Positions 62,423 to 64,000 of a stretch of DNA of 64,000 nucleotides are shown in pieces. Location: assembly GCA_008973525.1 (NCBI GenBank), contig WACJ01000075.1, positions 620,001 to 684,000 of the forward strand. Direction: 5' to 3'. Position numbers and translations under genes: made by a program. The DNA comes from Stenopsyche tienmushanensis (lineage: Eukaryota > Arthropoda > Insecta > Trichoptera > Stenopsychidae). Position 1 is the first letter of the stretch, and every line of letters starts with the position of its first letter. Under the pieces are notes generated by a model. It saw nothing but the letters and a program-made list of their open reading frames with translations, was not told the DNA's origin and did not search any database.

Positions 62423-64000
62423 TAGACATTGCATTAAAAGAACCAGAAAACTTTGGCGTACTCTTGAAACTTTCCGCAAAAAATACGCCCCCGTTGAACA
62501 AAATCAATACTTGCCCAACTCAGTCGATTGACTTATCACAATCGAATTTATTTTGTCAGAAGTAATTCAAAAGGTGATTTGTTCGACAATTAAATGACGG
62601 TTGAGAAATCTTTCCTGAGACGTACTTAAACTTGTCTTGACTGAAAATAAATTATTTTTATCACACGTATATGAACGTGACGAAGTTTTTAATTATTTGC
62701 AATTACGTGCATTTTTCTCACGTAAAAATACTCGATTCATCATATGTAATGTATTGAGATTTATATGCTAAATGATAATTTAATAAAAATATTGATACTG
62801 TGGAATTTTCAATGTCTTCGAGTTGATATTTTAATAATTAGCGCAAAATATTCTTAATTTCCATCAGAGGAAAGTTAGTGTTTTCTATAAATACGTAAAC
62901 TTATGTAATAAAAATGTATTTTGTATAAATTAATTAAATTAATAAATATTTCTTTCATTTTTATGACTTATTTTAATTATATTATTTATTTTAACAAGTT
63001 TTAATATAAATACTTCTTTAATCAATTATAAAAATGAGCAAGCAAGCAACATCATAGGTCTTCCATCTCTTGCAATTTTGCAACTCTTGCAACCAAAGAA
63101 GGAACCGAACTCCATTTCCTCCGGAAGGTTCTCTCCAGGAAATTCAACATAATTATCTCCATTAACGTTCACTACTTCCATCCGGAGAGTTTTTCAATCT
63201 TAAACATCAACCTAATAATTGATGGTCTTCATAAAATTGCTCTTTGAAACTCTCACTCTGATCGTCCGCTGGGTTCATAAGAAAAACTCAGAAGCCATAC
63301 TTATTTTAAGACCAAGAGCACAAGAAGATAAATTAATGATACAGATGATTTGGATCAGATCCTTTTTAGAATGGTGGGAATTAAAAAAAGTACAAAATTA
63401 AAATTTAGTTCAGACTATTGTGGAGCTTAATGTCCATAATTTCATAATTATACATGATTCAGATTAATACTTTGCCCGCACAATAAGTGTTTATGAATTT
63501 GCAGATCCATTGTTAAAATGCTTTATGAATTGTTTCACCAATAAAAACAATTAGTATTGTTTAAGAACAAAGCAGTGGATTCAAAGAAAATAAGGTCATA
63601 CATGTGATCAATCAGAATATACCCATAACAAATCGTTGGAATCTTATCGAACCGTCAGAATAAATATGTGTAAGATCGATAATTGCATTAAAATGTAAGA
63701 CGAATTGTTTTAAATTATGTCAAGAAACATCCTTTATTATTAATAATAGTCATTTTGAATCGTTGATTGGATGAACCACTATCTAGTGAATTCCAGTGAT
63801 ATGATAAAACATTCCAATATAATTCCTGGATGCTTTGCAGAATGACAATATGTATTATCTTGGTGAAATATGAATCCATGTCATTTGATTAAACATGGGC
63901 ATTTTTATTTGAATTTCAACACAAATGATAGGCTTGATTTTGCTTAAGTAATTGAAATTGGATGATTCCTTTCATATTGCAAATATTTTAAAAAATCTCA
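62423..64000. other. Non-coding stretch after G4
   Basis: AT-rich beyond the end of the duplicated 3' flank. No gene supported; the plus frame 63219-63401 has no recognisable domain. Confidence 0.4.

Overview
The window is AT-rich nuclear DNA from an insect. The evidence is multi-exon genes with GT-AG introns of 66 bp to 4.8 kb, an insect-type arylalkylamine N-acetyltransferase-like (aaNAT-like, GNAT fold) gene family, and many decayed eukaryotic transposons (mariner, hAT, TTAA-target elements, non-LTR and LTR retroelements). The insect order cannot be fixed from the sequence. There are no bacterial-type operons, CRISPR arrays, or rRNA or tRNA genes that I can support.

Layout. 1-21 kb is mostly non-coding, with a mariner fossil (1.46-1.94 kb), a solo LTR with its target duplication (12.02-12.45 kb), the 3' end of a non-LTR retrotransposon (14.28-15.01 kb), an LTR-like repeat (15.06 kb), a TTAA-type transposon remnant (17.13-18.12 kb) and a diverged tandem duplication (19.4 kb). 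21.04-23.57 kb holds gene G1, a four-exon aaNAT-like gene whose first intron contains a second TTAA-type transposon with a 107-bp hAT MITE inserted at its edge. 23.6-44.9 kb is again gene-poor: a non-LTR fragment (26.3 kb), an inverted third TTAA-type copy (30.1-31.2 kb), one isolated GC-rich alanine-rich candidate exon on the minus strand (36.44-36.63 kb), a mariner fossil (37.1 kb), a hAT-like repeat (39.4-39.9 kb), a 326-bp mariner deletion derivative (40.70-41.02 kb) and a second LTR-like copy (43.7 kb). 44.9-62.0 kb is a compact plus-strand cluster: G2, G3, a broken G2-like fragment (psi-G2), and G4.

Genes together. G1, G2, G3 and G4 share one architecture: four coding exons of about 184-193, 188-191, 167-170 and 193-196 nt, with intron phases 1, 0, 2. 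The order G2-G3-psiG2-G4, with sequence similarity extending outside the exons, suggests that a two-gene unit was duplicated as a block of about 7 kb; one half then decayed to a fragment and the other half (G4) acquired frameshifts. G2 and G3 look intact (244 and 245 aa). G1 (248 aa) is intact but has lost the glycines of the acetyl-CoA loop, so it may be a changed or inactive enzyme. G2, G3 and G4 carry a shared promoter-proximal motif around ATAGTCGATAA, 84-102 bp before the ATG. By family knowledge such enzymes acetylate arylalkylamines (dopamine, serotonin, octopamine, tyramine) or related amines, acting in cuticle sclerotisation, amine inactivation or other amide synthesis; the substrates here are unknown.

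Limits: all alignments were made by eye. Exon boundaries rest on splice consensus, reading frame and agreement between paralogues, without transcripts.
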